Of a stretch of DNA of 64,000 nucleotides, positions 49,379 to 57,433 are shown piece by piece. The notes beneath the pieces are model-generated. The model had not been told where the DNA came from. It saw only the letters and a program-made list of their open reading frames with translations, and ran no database searches. Within the stretch, counting starts at the first letter, position 1; every line of letters begins with the position of its first letter. The position numbers and the translations under genes were made by a program. Source of the stretch: Nitrospirillum viridazoti CBAmc. Its GTDB lineage: Bacteria; Pseudomonadota; Alphaproteobacteria; Azospirillales; Azospirillaceae. The stretch covers positions 736,501-800,500 of the forward strand of contig NZ_CP022110.1 in assembly GCF_000730165.1 (NCBI RefSeq), read 5' to 3'.

Positions 49379-49852
49379 TCAGTTCTCGCTGACGATCTTC
49401 CAGCTGCCGTCCGGCTGCCGGCAGGCGGTGCCGTAGCCCTGCTGCTTCTCCCCGCCGACCACGATGGTCTGCTGGAATTCGCGGCAATAGGCGCCGTCGC
49501 CGCGGGTGCCGTCGCGCACCGGCGTCACAATGACCTGATGGTCGTTGTTGGGATTGTTCCACACGATGGGCTGGCCCACGGGGGCGCTGTAGGCCATCTG
49601 CGTGTTGCGTTCCATGGCGGCGCGGTCGGCATCGTCCATGCGCTTGCCGATGGAACTGCCCGCCAGACCGCCCAGCAGGACGCCCAGGCCGGTCAAGGCC
49701 AGCTTGCCGCCGCCATGGCCGAACTGGGAACCGATCAGGCCGCCGGCAGCCGCACCGCCCAGCATGCCCACCGTCTGGTTCTTGCCCCCGGTGGTGTCGC
49801 ACGCGCTCAACAGGACGCTGGACGCCATCAACGCGATGATGACTTTCTTCAT
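49379..49852 (-). CDS. glycine-zipper outer-membrane lipoprotein (17-kDa surface antigen type)
   Basis: The 157-aa precursor starts at ATG 49852 with AAGGA nine bases upstream. The lipobox LLSAC puts the lipidated Cys at 18. A glycine zipper (VGMLGGAAAGGLIGSQFG and GVLLGGLAGSSIG) spans about 28-70, then a C-terminal domain with two cysteines (GAYCREF, GTACRQPDG) that probably form a disulfide and the final DGSWKIV. The architecture matches the Rickettsia 17-kDa antigen/SlyB-like group, placed in the outer membrane. Confidence 0.88.
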   Translation of the reverse strand: MKKVIIALMASSVLLSACDTTGGKNQTVGMLGGAAAGGLIGSQFGHGGGKLALTGLGVLLGGLAGSSIGKRMDDADRAAMERNTQMAYSAPVGQPIVWNNPNNDHQVIVTPVRDGTRGDGAYCREFQQTIVVGGEKQQGYGTACRQPDGSWKIVSEN

Positions 49853-49975
49853 GGTTGTTAGTCCTTCTTTCCTCTCCTGCGGCCGCGCCTTCCTGGCGGC
49901 CTGGCTTTGCGCAAATCCGGTCCCGCATCCCTGACCATACCCGCGTCTACCCCTTATCAGGGCATCCGCCAATGA

Positions 49976-50000
49976 TTTGGGGCAATCAACCAACCCCAAA
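49976..50000. promoter_or_regulatory. inverted repeat between the lipoprotein gene and pdxH
   Basis: TTTGGGG (49976-49982) and CCCCAAA (49994-50000), extended by TGA/TCA with one bulge, are separated by 11 bases in the divergent gap. It is a possible operator for either gene. Confidence 0.35.
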
Positions 50001-50091
50001 ATCACAGGACGGCGTGCGGGTCGTCCATGCGGCGTCCTGCGTGGACAAGGATGTAGTGTGGCGTATGGTAGGCGGCAATTCCGGCATATCT

Positions 50092-50706
50092 ATGACACGG
50101 ATTACCACCATGGATTTTGTTGTCGCACCCGATCCCTACACGCTGTTTCAGTCCTGGCTGGACGAGGCATCGCGGACCGAACCCAACGACCCCAACGCCA
50201 TGTCGCTGGCCACCATCGGCGCCGATGGCATCCCGACGGTGCGCATCGTGCTGCTGAAGGGCCTGGATGACGGCGGCTTCGTCTTCTACACCAATACGCT
50301 CAGCCGCAAGGGCCGCGAACTGGCCGCCCATCCCGTCGCCGGCCTGTGCTTCCACTGGAAAAGCCTGCGCCGGCAGGTGCGGGTGGACGGCCGCGTCAGC
50401 CCGGTGACGGCTCAGGAGGCCGACGACTATTATCGCGTGCGGCCGCGGGGCAGCCAGATCGGTGCCTGGGCGTCGGCGCAGTCGCAGCCGCTGGACAGCC
50501 GGGCGACCCTGGAACGTCGCGTGGCGGAGGAGACGGCGCGCTTCGGCGAGGGCGACATTCCCCGTCCGCCGCACTGGTCCGGCTACCGGGTCACCCCGGT
50601 GCGGATGGAGTTCTGGCAGGATCGGGAGTTCCGCCTGCACGACCGCTTGGTCTATACTCGGGATGCTGAGGACAAGGGCTGGACGACGGAACGCCTCTAC
50701 CCATGA
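50092..50706 (+). CDS. pdxH: pyridoxine/pyridoxamine 5'-phosphate oxidase
   Basis: FMN enzyme making the cofactor PLP. From ATG 50092 the product is 204 aa; ATG 50110 (198 aa) is equally possible, and neither has a strong RBS. Conserved blocks: NAMSLATIGADGIPTVRIVLLKG, FVFYTNTLSRKGRELA, RVRPRGSQIGAWAS, and the C-terminal EFWQDREFRLHDR and RLYP. Its stop overlaps the CDF transporter gene (ATGA). Confidence 0.96.
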   Translation: MTRITTMDFVVAPDPYTLFQSWLDEASRTEPNDPNAMSLATIGADGIPTVRIVLLKGLDDGGFVFYTNTLSRKGRELAAHPVAGLCFHWKSLRRQVRVDGRVSPVTAQEADDYYRVRPRGSQIGAWASAQSQPLDSRATLERRVAEETARFGEGDIPRPPHWSGYRVTPVRMEFWQDREFRLHDRLVYTRDAEDKGWTTERLYP

Positions 50707-51665
50707 ATGTGACGGCCAAGGTGCAACCGGAATCGCCCGACGGTGCGGGGGAGGGCGATGCGGACGGACGGTGGCGCCGCGGCGCCACCTATGCCAGCGT
50801 CACCGTGGCCCCCATCCTCATCGCCGGCAAGTTCGGCGCCTATCTGGCCACCAATTCCGTCAGCATCCTGTCCTCGCTGATCGACAGCAGCGTGGACGCG
50901 CTGGCCTCCGTCATCACCCTCATCAGCGTGGCCCGGGCCCTGAAGCCACCGGACTCCGCCTTCCGTTTCGGCCATGGCAAGGCGGAACCGCTGGCGGCCC
51001 TCTTTCAGTCCGCCTTCATTGTCGGGTCGGCCCTGTTCCTTGGCTACGAATCGCTGGGCCGGCTGTTCGAACCTAGGCCGGTGGGCGACATCAGCGTGGG
51101 CCTGTGGGTCATGGCCGCCGCCATCGTGCTCACCTTCGTGCTGGTGCTGTTCCAGCGCTGGGTCATCCGCCGCACGGCCTCGCTGGCTATTGGCGCCGAC
51201 AGCCTGCACTATAGCGGCGACATGCTGCTGAACGCCGCCGTCATGGTCTCGCTGCTGCTGGGCCGCTGGACGGGCCAAGCCTTCTGGGATCCCTTGTTCG
51301 GCCTGGGCATCGCCGCCTTCCTGGTCTGGGGTGCGGTCGGCATCTCGCGCACGGCGCTGGACGTGCTGATGGACCGTGAGTTGCCCGACGTGGACCGTAC
51401 CCGGGTCGTCGACCTGGTGAACGCCCACCCGGCGTCGCGCGGCCTGCACGATCTGCGCACGCGCTCCACCGGCTTGGGCCAGCACATCGAGTTCCACCTG
51501 GAGCTGGACAGTCATTTGACGCTGACAGAGGCGCACGACATCACGGATGAGATCGAATCATCCCTGCGCGCCGCCTTTCCCAATGCCGAGGTTACCATCC
51601 ATCAAGAGCCGGCCGGCCTGGATGATGAGCGGCTGGACCATCGCCTGCGTCCCCGCCGCCGGTGA
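50703..51665 (+). CDS. cation diffusion facilitator (FieF-like divalent metal exporter)
   Basis: Proton-coupled zinc/iron(II) efflux protein of the inner membrane, 320 aa with six spans and a C-terminal cytoplasmic domain. The transport site DD-HD is intact: Asp61, Asp65 (LIDSSVD), His169 and Asp173 (HYSGD). The start is coupled to pdxH by an ATGA overlap. By residues it resembles FieF/YiiP, but the metal is not certain. Confidence 0.92.
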   Translation: MNVTAKVQPESPDGAGEGDADGRWRRGATYASVTVAPILIAGKFGAYLATNSVSILSSLIDSSVDALASVITLISVARALKPPDSAFRFGHGKAEPLAALFQSAFIVGSALFLGYESLGRLFEPRPVGDISVGLWVMAAAIVLTFVLVLFQRWVIRRTASLAIGADSLHYSGDMLLNAAVMVSLLLGRWTGQAFWDPLFGLGIAAFLVWGAVGISRTALDVLMDRELPDVDRTRVVDLVNAHPASRGLHDLRTRSTGLGQHIEFHLELDSHLTLTEAHDITDEIESSLRAAFPNAEVTIHQEPAGLDDERLDHRLRPRRR

Positions 51666-51689
51666 AACGGTGATGAGGGCCTGAATTTC

Positions 51690-51722
51690 AAGGGGGCTTT
51701 CCCGCTGGAAAGGGTACCCCTT
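51690..51722 (+). terminator. hairpin after the CDF gene (possible terminator)
   Basis: AAGGGG (51690-51695)/CCCCTT (51717-51722) and an inner CTTTCC (51697-51702)/GGAAAG (51707-51712) can stack with small bulges. There is no T-run after it. The remaining 150 bases before the MBL gene show no gene; a TTGACA at about 51759 lacks a good -10. Confidence 0.35.
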
Positions 51723-51870
51723 AAAGTGTGGTTGTGCGTTCGCGGAGCGAACATCACTTGACAATCCCTGTGCACTTGTGCCCAAGCGCGTCCCTTCCTG
51801 TGCGAGACGTCACAGACCGGTGTTCAAGGACGGGTTAGCTTGGCCGCGATGGAATTCGGGGCTTTGGTTT

Positions 51871-52734
51871 ATGGGTTTCACCGTTACCTTCTGGGGTGTC
51901 CGCGGGACTGTCCCCTGTCCGATGGCCAGTCATCTTGAGTATGGTGGCAACACCAGCTGTATCGAGGTGACAGCGGGCGACCGGACGCTCGTACTGGATG
52001 CCGGCACCGGCCTGCGGTCGCTGGGCAAAAGCCTGCGCGCACGGGGCATCAACGATGTCACGTTGCTGCTGACCCACACCCATATTGACCACATCAACGG
52101 CTTCCCGTTTTTCGAGCCGTGCTACAACACCGACTTTTCCATGCGGGTGATGGCGGGCCACTGCCAGGGTGCGCATTGCATCCAGTCCGTCATGGAAAAA
52201 CCCATGGATTCCTGCCTGTTTCCCGTGCCGCTGCAGAAGCTTCGCGCCTCGCTGGTGTTCGAGGATTTCCGCCCCGGCGCCACCCTGGACCTGGGCGACG
52301 GCATCACCGTCCACACCGCCCGCCTGAATCACCCGGGCGGCGGTACCGGTTATCGCATCGACTACGACGGGCGCAGCTTCTGCTACGTCACCGATACCGA
52401 GCACGACCCCGACCGCATGGACGCCAACGTCCTGGGCCTGATCCAGGGCGCCGATCTGGTGGCATACGACTGTTCCTATACCGACGAGGAATTCGCCGGC
52501 CGCCGGGGCTGGGGCCATTCAACGTGGCGCGAAGGCGTGCGCCTGGCCCAGGCCGCCGAGGTGGGCCGCCTGTGCCTGTTCCACCATGATCCCGACCATG
52601 ACGATGTCCGCATGAAGGCCATCGAGGCCGAGGCGCAGCAGGAATGGCCGCAGTGCTTCGCCGCGCGCGAGGGCATGCAGGTGGACATGGCGGCCCTGGC
52701 CACGCCCAAGAAGGGCGCCGAGGCTGCGGCCTAA
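51871..52734 (+). CDS. MBL-fold metallo-hydrolase
   Basis: The 287-aa protein (ATG 51871; in-frame upstream extension discarded) has the metallo-beta-lactamase core: WGVRGTVPCP and GGNTSC near the start, the metal motif THTHIDH (His69, His71, Asp73, His74), a further His in RLNHPGGG, Asp in VTDTEH and the late His in FHHDPDHDD. The family resembles PhnP-like/cyclic phosphodiesterase-type members; substrate unknown. No antibiotic resistance is implied. Confidence 0.88.
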   Translation: MGFTVTFWGVRGTVPCPMASHLEYGGNTSCIEVTAGDRTLVLDAGTGLRSLGKSLRARGINDVTLLLTHTHIDHINGFPFFEPCYNTDFSMRVMAGHCQGAHCIQSVMEKPMDSCLFPVPLQKLRASLVFEDFRPGATLDLGDGITVHTARLNHPGGGTGYRIDYDGRSFCYVTDTEHDPDRMDANVLGLIQGADLVAYDCSYTDEEFAGRRGWGHSTWREGVRLAQAAEVGRLCLFHHDPDHDDVRMKAIEAEAQQEWPQCFAAREGMQVDMAALATPKKGAEAAA

Positions 52735-52806
52735 ACACATCTACCTGATTCCTTAGGCCTATTTCCCGCTTGCCGCTCGGGCGCCCGCGCTGTAGCGCTT
52801 CGCCCC

Positions 52807-54051
52807 ATGACTCTGCTGATCATCGTCACCTTCGCCGTCGTCTACCTGGGCATGGCCATCGGCCACCTGCCCCGGTTGAAGGTGGACCGCACCGGCATCG
52901 CCATGCTGGGGGCCATCGTCCTGCTGGTGGCGGGCGCGGTGACGGAAGGGGCGGCCATCAAGGCCATCGACTTCCCCACCCTGTTCATCCTGCTGGGGCT
53001 CATGATCCTGTCGGCGCAGTTCGCGCTGTCGGGCTTCTATGACTGGTGCGCCTGGCGCCTGGCCAACGTGCCATGGAGGCCGGAGGCGCTGCTGGCCGCC
53101 GTGGTGGTGGTGGCGGGCGGCCTGTCCGCCCTGCTGGCCAACGACGTGGTGGTCTTCGCCATGACGCCGCTGCTGTGCGCGGGCCTGCGGGCGCGGGGGC
53201 TGGACGCGCGGCCCTATCTCATCGCCCTGGCGGGGGCCGCCAACGCCGGGTCCGCCGCCACCGTGATCGGCAACCCGCAGAACATCCTCATCGGCCAGCT
53301 GGGCCACCTGGGATTCTGGCGCTTCCTGTTTGCCTGCGGCGTGCCCGCCTTCCTGTCGCTGGTCATCGTCTATTGGGTGGTGGCGCGGGTGTGGCGGGGG
53401 CGCCTGTCGGACGGCCAGGCCCCGGCCCTGGTGAACCGTGGAGAGGGGCCCCCCGACGCGCCCCGGGCCTGGCAGCTGTCCAAGGGACTGATCGGGGTCG
53501 TGGTCCTGCTGGTGGCCTTCACCACGGCCTTTCCCCGCGACGTCGCGGTGCTGGGCATCGCCGGCTGCATGCTGGTCAGCCGCCGCTTCGCCAGCCGCGA
53601 CATGCTGGGCCTGGTCGATTGGCATTTGCTGGCCCTGTTCGCCGGCCTGTTCATCCTGACGGGCGCCCTGGCCGACACCGGACTTCCCGGCCAGCTGGTG
53701 GACCAGCTGGCGGCGTCCGGCCTGGCGCTGGACCGGCTGCCTTTCCTGGGCGCCTTCTCCGTCCTGGCCAGCAACAGCATCGGCAACGTGCCGGCGGTGG
53801 TGCTGTTGATGAAGGTGTGGGCCCACCCGCCGGAAGGGGCGCTGTACGCCTTGGCCCTGTTCTCCACCCTGGCCGGCAACCTGTTGCTGCCCGGCAGCCT
53901 GGCCAACATCATCACCGTGGAGCGGGCGGCGGCGGTGGGCGTGACCCTGGGCTTCCGCGACCACGCCCGCTGCGGCGTGCCCATGACCGTGCTATCCCTG
54001 TTGCTGGCCACGGTGTGGCTGCTGGCGATGGGCTATATCGCGGCGGTATGA
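52807..54051 (+). CDS. SLC13/ArsB-type anion permease
   Basis: Polytopic inner-membrane carrier of 414 aa with about eleven spans, of the IT superfamily. It contains the two repeated SNT-like re-entrant motifs in LLANDVVVFAMTPLL and ASNSIGNVPAVVLLM, and GNPQNILIG. It is shorter than SLC13 citrate carriers and close to ArsB/NhaD-like members. No arsenic genes are nearby; the substrate is unknown. Ten bases separate it from the small lipoprotein gene. Confidence 0.87.
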   Translation: MTLLIIVTFAVVYLGMAIGHLPRLKVDRTGIAMLGAIVLLVAGAVTEGAAIKAIDFPTLFILLGLMILSAQFALSGFYDWCAWRLANVPWRPEALLAAVVVVAGGLSALLANDVVVFAMTPLLCAGLRARGLDARPYLIALAGAANAGSAATVIGNPQNILIGQLGHLGFWRFLFACGVPAFLSLVIVYWVVARVWRGRLSDGQAPALVNRGEGPPDAPRAWQLSKGLIGVVVLLVAFTTAFPRDVAVLGIAGCMLVSRRFASRDMLGLVDWHLLALFAGLFILTGALADTGLPGQLVDQLAASGLALDRLPFLGAFSVLASNSIGNVPAVVLLMKVWAHPPEGALYALALFSTLAGNLLLPGSLANIITVERAAAVGVTLGFRDHARCGVPMTVLSLLLATVWLLAMGYIAAV

Positions 54052-54061
54052 GGGGATGGTG

Positions 54062-54394
54062 ATGCGGCGGCTGGTGATGATGGGGATGTGCCTGGCGCTG
54101 GCCGCCTGCGCCTACACGGGTGACCGGCGCTGGAACGTCGATATGGCGTTGCTGACCCGCGACCACCCCTCGCTGGCGCAACAGCAGGCCCTGGTGCGGG
54201 AAAAGGAACAGCATTTTCCTGAGACCCTGCGCGCCTGCGTCGCGGCCAACGACCCAGAGCGCCTGGCGGACCTGGACGCGGGCCGGGGCTATCCCATTTC
54301 CGACTGGCACGTGGGCCGGGCCCACGACGCCGTGCTGGCGTGCATGCGCGACCAGGGCTGGGTCACGACCTCCACCAGCCGCTTGTCTCCCTGA
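54062..54394 (+). CDS. small lipoprotein of unknown function, copy 1
   Basis: The 110-aa product from ATG 54062 (AGGGGA five bases upstream) has a lipobox ending AACAY with lipidated Cys about 16, then a short domain whose core is LRACVAANDPERLADLDAG and RGYPISDWH, DAVLACMRDQGW. The two later cysteines (RACV and ACMR) recur in copy 2 and may form a disulfide. I know no family name for it. It is ten bases after the permease gene. Confidence 0.7.
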   Translation: MRRLVMMGMCLALAACAYTGDRRWNVDMALLTRDHPSLAQQQALVREKEQHFPETLRACVAANDPERLADLDAGRGYPISDWHVGRAHDAVLACMRDQGWVTTSTSRLSP

Positions 54395-54512
54395 ACAGGT
54401 CGTCCTTGGCCACCGCTTCCCGAAAGGCGGCATGATCCCTACTTCCGCCACAACAGGTCGCCACCCTGCTTCTGCGCGTCCCGAGCGAGGGCGCTGGGTG
54501 GGGAATGATGGA

Positions 54513-54857
54513 ATGGGGAACGCCATACGTTTGGGGTGGCTGGCCGCCTTGGCCGCCTGCCTGCCGCTGACCGGTTGCGTCTATACGGCGGAACGGTACT
54601 GGGTTCGGGAATCCACGCCGAACCACCTGGGGCCAAGGGTGCCGCTTCAGGAGATCATGGAGAAGCGCGGCCCCTTCTTCGAGGCGTTGCGGGCTTGCGT
54701 AATCGCCAATGACCCAGAGCGCCTTCCGGAGCTGGAGGCTGGTCGGGGTTACCCCACCTCAGGCTGGTTCATGGAAAGTGAGCGTCATGATGCCGTGCTG
54801 TCCTGCATGCGGAACCAGGGCTGGGCCACGATGCCCGCCACGTTGCTGAGCCCCTGA
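54513..54857 (+). CDS. small lipoprotein of unknown function, copy 2
   Basis: The 114-aa product of ATG 54513 (GGGGA eight bases upstream; an in-frame ATG at 54432 adds a non-signal-like stretch) has a lipobox ending LTGCVY. The mature part repeats copy 1 nearly word for word in the core: LRACVIANDPERLPELEAG, RGYPTSGWF, HDAVLSCMRNQGWAT and a final LSP. It is 118 bases after copy 1 and ends three bases before the convergent panC stop. Function unknown. Confidence 0.7.
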   Translation: MGNAIRLGWLAALAACLPLTGCVYTAERYWVRESTPNHLGPRVPLQEIMEKRGPFFEALRACVIANDPERLPELEAGRGYPTSGWFMESERHDAVLSCMRNQGWATMPATLLSP

Positions 54858-54860
54858 AAT

Positions 54861-55769
54861 TCAGGCTCCCGGCCCCAGCGCCAGGTTGTCGATCAGGCGG
54901 GTGCGGCCCAGGAAGGCGGCGACCAGGGCGCGGGCGGGGCGGTCCACCCGCTCCAGCGGCGCCAGCGTCCCGGCGTCAACCACCGCCACATAATCGATGC
55001 GGGTGAAGCCGGCGGCCGTCAGTGTTTCCGTCGCCTGGGTGATGGCTGGGGCCACGGGCCGGCTGCCATCGCCCAGGGTGTCGCGCAACTGGTTCAAGAC
55101 CCGGCTGATGGCGACGGCCTGCTGGCGTTCCTCCGCCGAGAGATAGCGGTTGCGGGACGACAGGGCCAGGCCGTCGGCCTCGCGCACCGTGGGCACGCCC
55201 TCGATGCGCACCGGGATGTCGAGGTCGGCCGCCAGGCGGCGGATAACGGCCAGCTGCTGGTAGTCCTTTTGCCCGAAACAGGCGACGTCGGGCAGGGCCT
55301 GCAACAGCAGCTTGGTCACCACCGTGGCCACGCCCTGGAAATGGCCGGGGCGGAAGTGGCCCTCCAGCGGCACGGCCACCGGCCCGACATCCACCGTGGT
55401 GGTGAAGCCGGGCGGATAGATGGCCTCCACCCCCGGCGCGTACAGCAGGTCGCAGCCGGCACCGGCCAGCAGGCGGGCGTCACCCGCCTCATCCCGGGGA
55501 TAGCGGCTGAAGTCCTCGTTGGGCCCGAACTGGGTGGGGTTCACGAACACGCTGGCGACCACGCGGTCGGCCAATTCGCGCGCGCGCTTCACCAGGGTCA
55601 GGTGCCCCTCGTGCAGGGCGCCCATGGTGGGCACCAGGCCGACGCGCAGCCCCTCCTTGCGCCAGGCGGCGACGCGGGCGCGCAAGTCCGCGGGGGTGCG
55701 GACAATGGCCAAGGGGCCAGTGGAAGAAGAGGCGGGGGGCGGGGCCATGGCGGCGGTGTCCGTGCTCAT
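54861..55769 (-). CDS. panC: pantothenate synthetase
   Basis: ATP-dependent ligase joining pantoate and beta-alanine. The ATG at 55769 gives 302 aa; upstream open sequence is unrelated. Motifs: VPTMGALHEGHLTLVKRA (the HxGH-type ATP site), VFVNPTQFGPNEDFSRYPR, FRPGHFQGVATVVTKL, FGQKDYQQLAVI and SSRNRYLS. A lead of about 20 Pro/Ala/Ser residues is not conserved. A ketopantoate-reductase-like gene is 4.5 kb away, not adjacent. Confidence 0.97.
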   Translation of the reverse strand: MSTDTAAMAPPPASSSTGPLAIVRTPADLRARVAAWRKEGLRVGLVPTMGALHEGHLTLVKRARELADRVVASVFVNPTQFGPNEDFSRYPRDEAGDARLLAGAGCDLLYAPGVEAIYPPGFTTTVDVGPVAVPLEGHFRPGHFQGVATVVTKLLLQALPDVACFGQKDYQQLAVIRRLAADLDIPVRIEGVPTVREADGLALSSRNRYLSAEERQQAVAISRVLNQLRDTLGDGSRPVAPAITQATETLTAAGFTRIDYVAVVDAGTLAPLERVDRPARALVAAFLGRTRLIDNLALGPGA

Positions 55770-55824
55770 GGCCCGGCATTTAGCGACGGGTGGCGGGGGC
55801 GGGCAAGCGCTTTCCGTCCCCTGG

Positions 55825-56682
55825 TCAATCCCGCCGTTCGGGAGCGGGCAGGCCTGCCTCCGTCCCGGAAGGGGAGGCGACCAGCGCACCGGCGTTGGAC
55901 GGCCCCTGCAGGGCATAGGCGACGTCATGCCCCCTGGCATGGAAGGCCAGCTTCAGCCAATGGCCGGAATCGTCGTACCAGAAATCCACCCGGCTGGTGG
56001 CGGGCGGCGGGTTGGTGATGAAGCCCAGGCTGTAGTGCGTGGCGGCCACGGTGGCGTCGTCGGCGCGGATCATCTCCTGCCCCAGGTGTTCCACCTTGAC
56101 GTCCATGACCACGCCCCGGATGGTGTCCAGCAGGCGCGACGCCGTCAGTATGGCCGGGTTCCAATAGCTGGTGGGGATGATGTCGGCCGGCGCCGTCACC
56201 GCCCCGTGCGAGCTTTCGACCGCGAACCCGTCTTCCACCGCATGGCCCTTCACCCAGTCCTTCTGGCCGTTGTCGTCGGTGCTGCTGTCCAGCGCGGCGA
56301 GACGGCCTTCATGCCACACCTCGTGGCTGACATGATGATAGCGGTAGGCCGTGATCATCAGCAGCTTGGCCTCGAAACGGATATCGACATCCACGACCGT
56401 GTCGCCGTTGGCCGCCTTGGCCACCGTGACGCGGTGATGGCCCAGGGGCGTGTCGCGGCCGTAATGGGCGGTGAAGTCCAACGACCGCTCCACCGTCGTG
56501 CCGGGGGTCGACGGCATCGCCGCCGGGGCGTCCTCCCGCTCGGGCGGTGTCGCGGTGCTGGCGCGGGTCGGTGGGCCGCCCCATATCAAGGTGGCGCCAA
56601 CGATCAGCGCCACGCGGGCCAACGCCGCGCCGGCGCGGCGAGCGCGTCCGGCGACGATCGGAGCAAGGGTGTCATGTGGCAT
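55825..56682 (-). CDS. exported DUF6134-like protein
   Basis: The 285-aa precursor has an N-terminal signal/anchor segment (about 18-43) and a beta-rich domain of the kind that begins GxHxVTVA and contains LLMITAYRYHHVSHEVWHEGRL, SSTDDNGQKDWV and FWYDDSGHWLKLAF. That pattern fits DUF6134, whose function is unknown. It is divergent from the Zur-like gene and 55 bases upstream of panC on the same strand. Enzymatic residues cannot be named. Confidence 0.7.
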   Translation of the reverse strand: MPHDTLAPIVAGRARRAGAALARVALIVGATLIWGGPPTRASTATPPEREDAPAAMPSTPGTTVERSLDFTAHYGRDTPLGHHRVTVAKAANGDTVVDVDIRFEAKLLMITAYRYHHVSHEVWHEGRLAALDSSTDDNGQKDWVKGHAVEDGFAVESSHGAVTAPADIIPTSYWNPAILTASRLLDTIRGVVMDVKVEHLGQEMIRADDATVAATHYSLGFITNPPPATSRVDFWYDDSGHWLKLAFHARGHDVAYALQGPSNAGALVASPSGTEAGLPAPERRD

Positions 56683-56736
56683 CGCGCTTCCCTTCGATGC
56701 GGTGGTGCCCTGGCTTCGGCCCAGCCGGGTGCCATA

Positions 56737-56778
56737 TTCTCTGCCGATACGAGCGAGTTCTCTGGGCCGATACGAACG
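56737..56778. promoter_or_regulatory. direct repeat in the Zur/DUF6134 divergent gap
   Basis: TTCTCTG-CCGATACGA.CG occurs at 56737-56755 and again, with GG inserted after TTCTCTG, at 56758-56778. Both copies lie in the 190-base divergent gap and may be regulator-binding sites. Confidence 0.4.
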
Positions 56779-56870
56779 GTAACATGATTTGGTTTACGCG
56801 GAAGAACCGGACACCCTTCCTTCCGTGCTATGGTTCGCCTGAAATGGCAGTTCGAGAAAGGCTAGCAACA

Positions 56871-57398
56871 ATGCCGGTGGCTACCCAAAGCCCTAGCCCG
56901 CATGTCCATGGTGGCGAAGTGTCCCAGGGTCATGATCACAAGGCCCATGACCACAAGGCCTGCGTCGGCGATGCCCTGACCCGGGCGCACAGCCTGTGCG
57001 AGGCGCGCGGCGCCCGTCTGACCACCCTGCGCGAGCGGGTGCTGGAACTGGTGTGGTCCAGCCATAAGCCGCGGGGCGCCTATGCCATCCTGGAAGAGAT
57101 GGCGGTGGACGGCAAACGCGTGGCGCCGCTGACCGTCTATCGCGCCCTGGACTTCCTGGTGGAACAGGGCTTGGTCCACCGCATCGAATCGCTGAACGCC
57201 TATGTTGGCTGTCCCGAGCCGGGCCAGAGCCATGCCGGTCAGTTCCTGGTGTGCGAGCGCTGCGGCGACGCCACCGAGCTGAACGACCCTGCCGTGACCG
57301 ACGCCATCACCAACGGCGCCGCCGCCCGTGGGTTCCACGCCGTGCGCCAGACGGTGGAGGTCCTCGGCCTTTGCCCGGCCTGCCAAGCGGCGGTCTGA
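56871..57398 (+). CDS. Fur-family regulator, probably Zur
   Basis: Zinc-sensing repressor by context. The 175-aa product of ATG 56871 (AAAGG upstream) has an N-terminal His-rich stretch (His11, 13, 21, 23, 26, 28), the Fur winged helix (LTTLRERVLELVWSSHKPRGAY, LTVYRALDFLVEQGLVHRIESL) and a dimer domain with structural CxxC pairs Cys128/131 and Cys168/171. The pattern fits Zur better than Fur. Only 35 bases separate it from the CobW gene, so they form a zinc operon. An in-frame ATG at 56844 is possible. Confidence 0.88.
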   Translation: MPVATQSPSPHVHGGEVSQGHDHKAHDHKACVGDALTRAHSLCEARGARLTTLRERVLELVWSSHKPRGAYAILEEMAVDGKRVAPLTVYRALDFLVEQGLVHRIESLNAYVGCPEPGQSHAGQFLVCERCGDATELNDPAVTDAITNGAAARGFHAVRQTVEVLGLCPACQAAV

Positions 57399-57433
57399 CC
57401 ACGGCCGCCTGATCCAACGATGACCTTCAAGGA

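Noticed and set aside
51759-51790. Promoter for the MBL hydrolase starting at a perfect TTGACA
   Set aside because: No acceptable -10 at 15-19 bases could be found.
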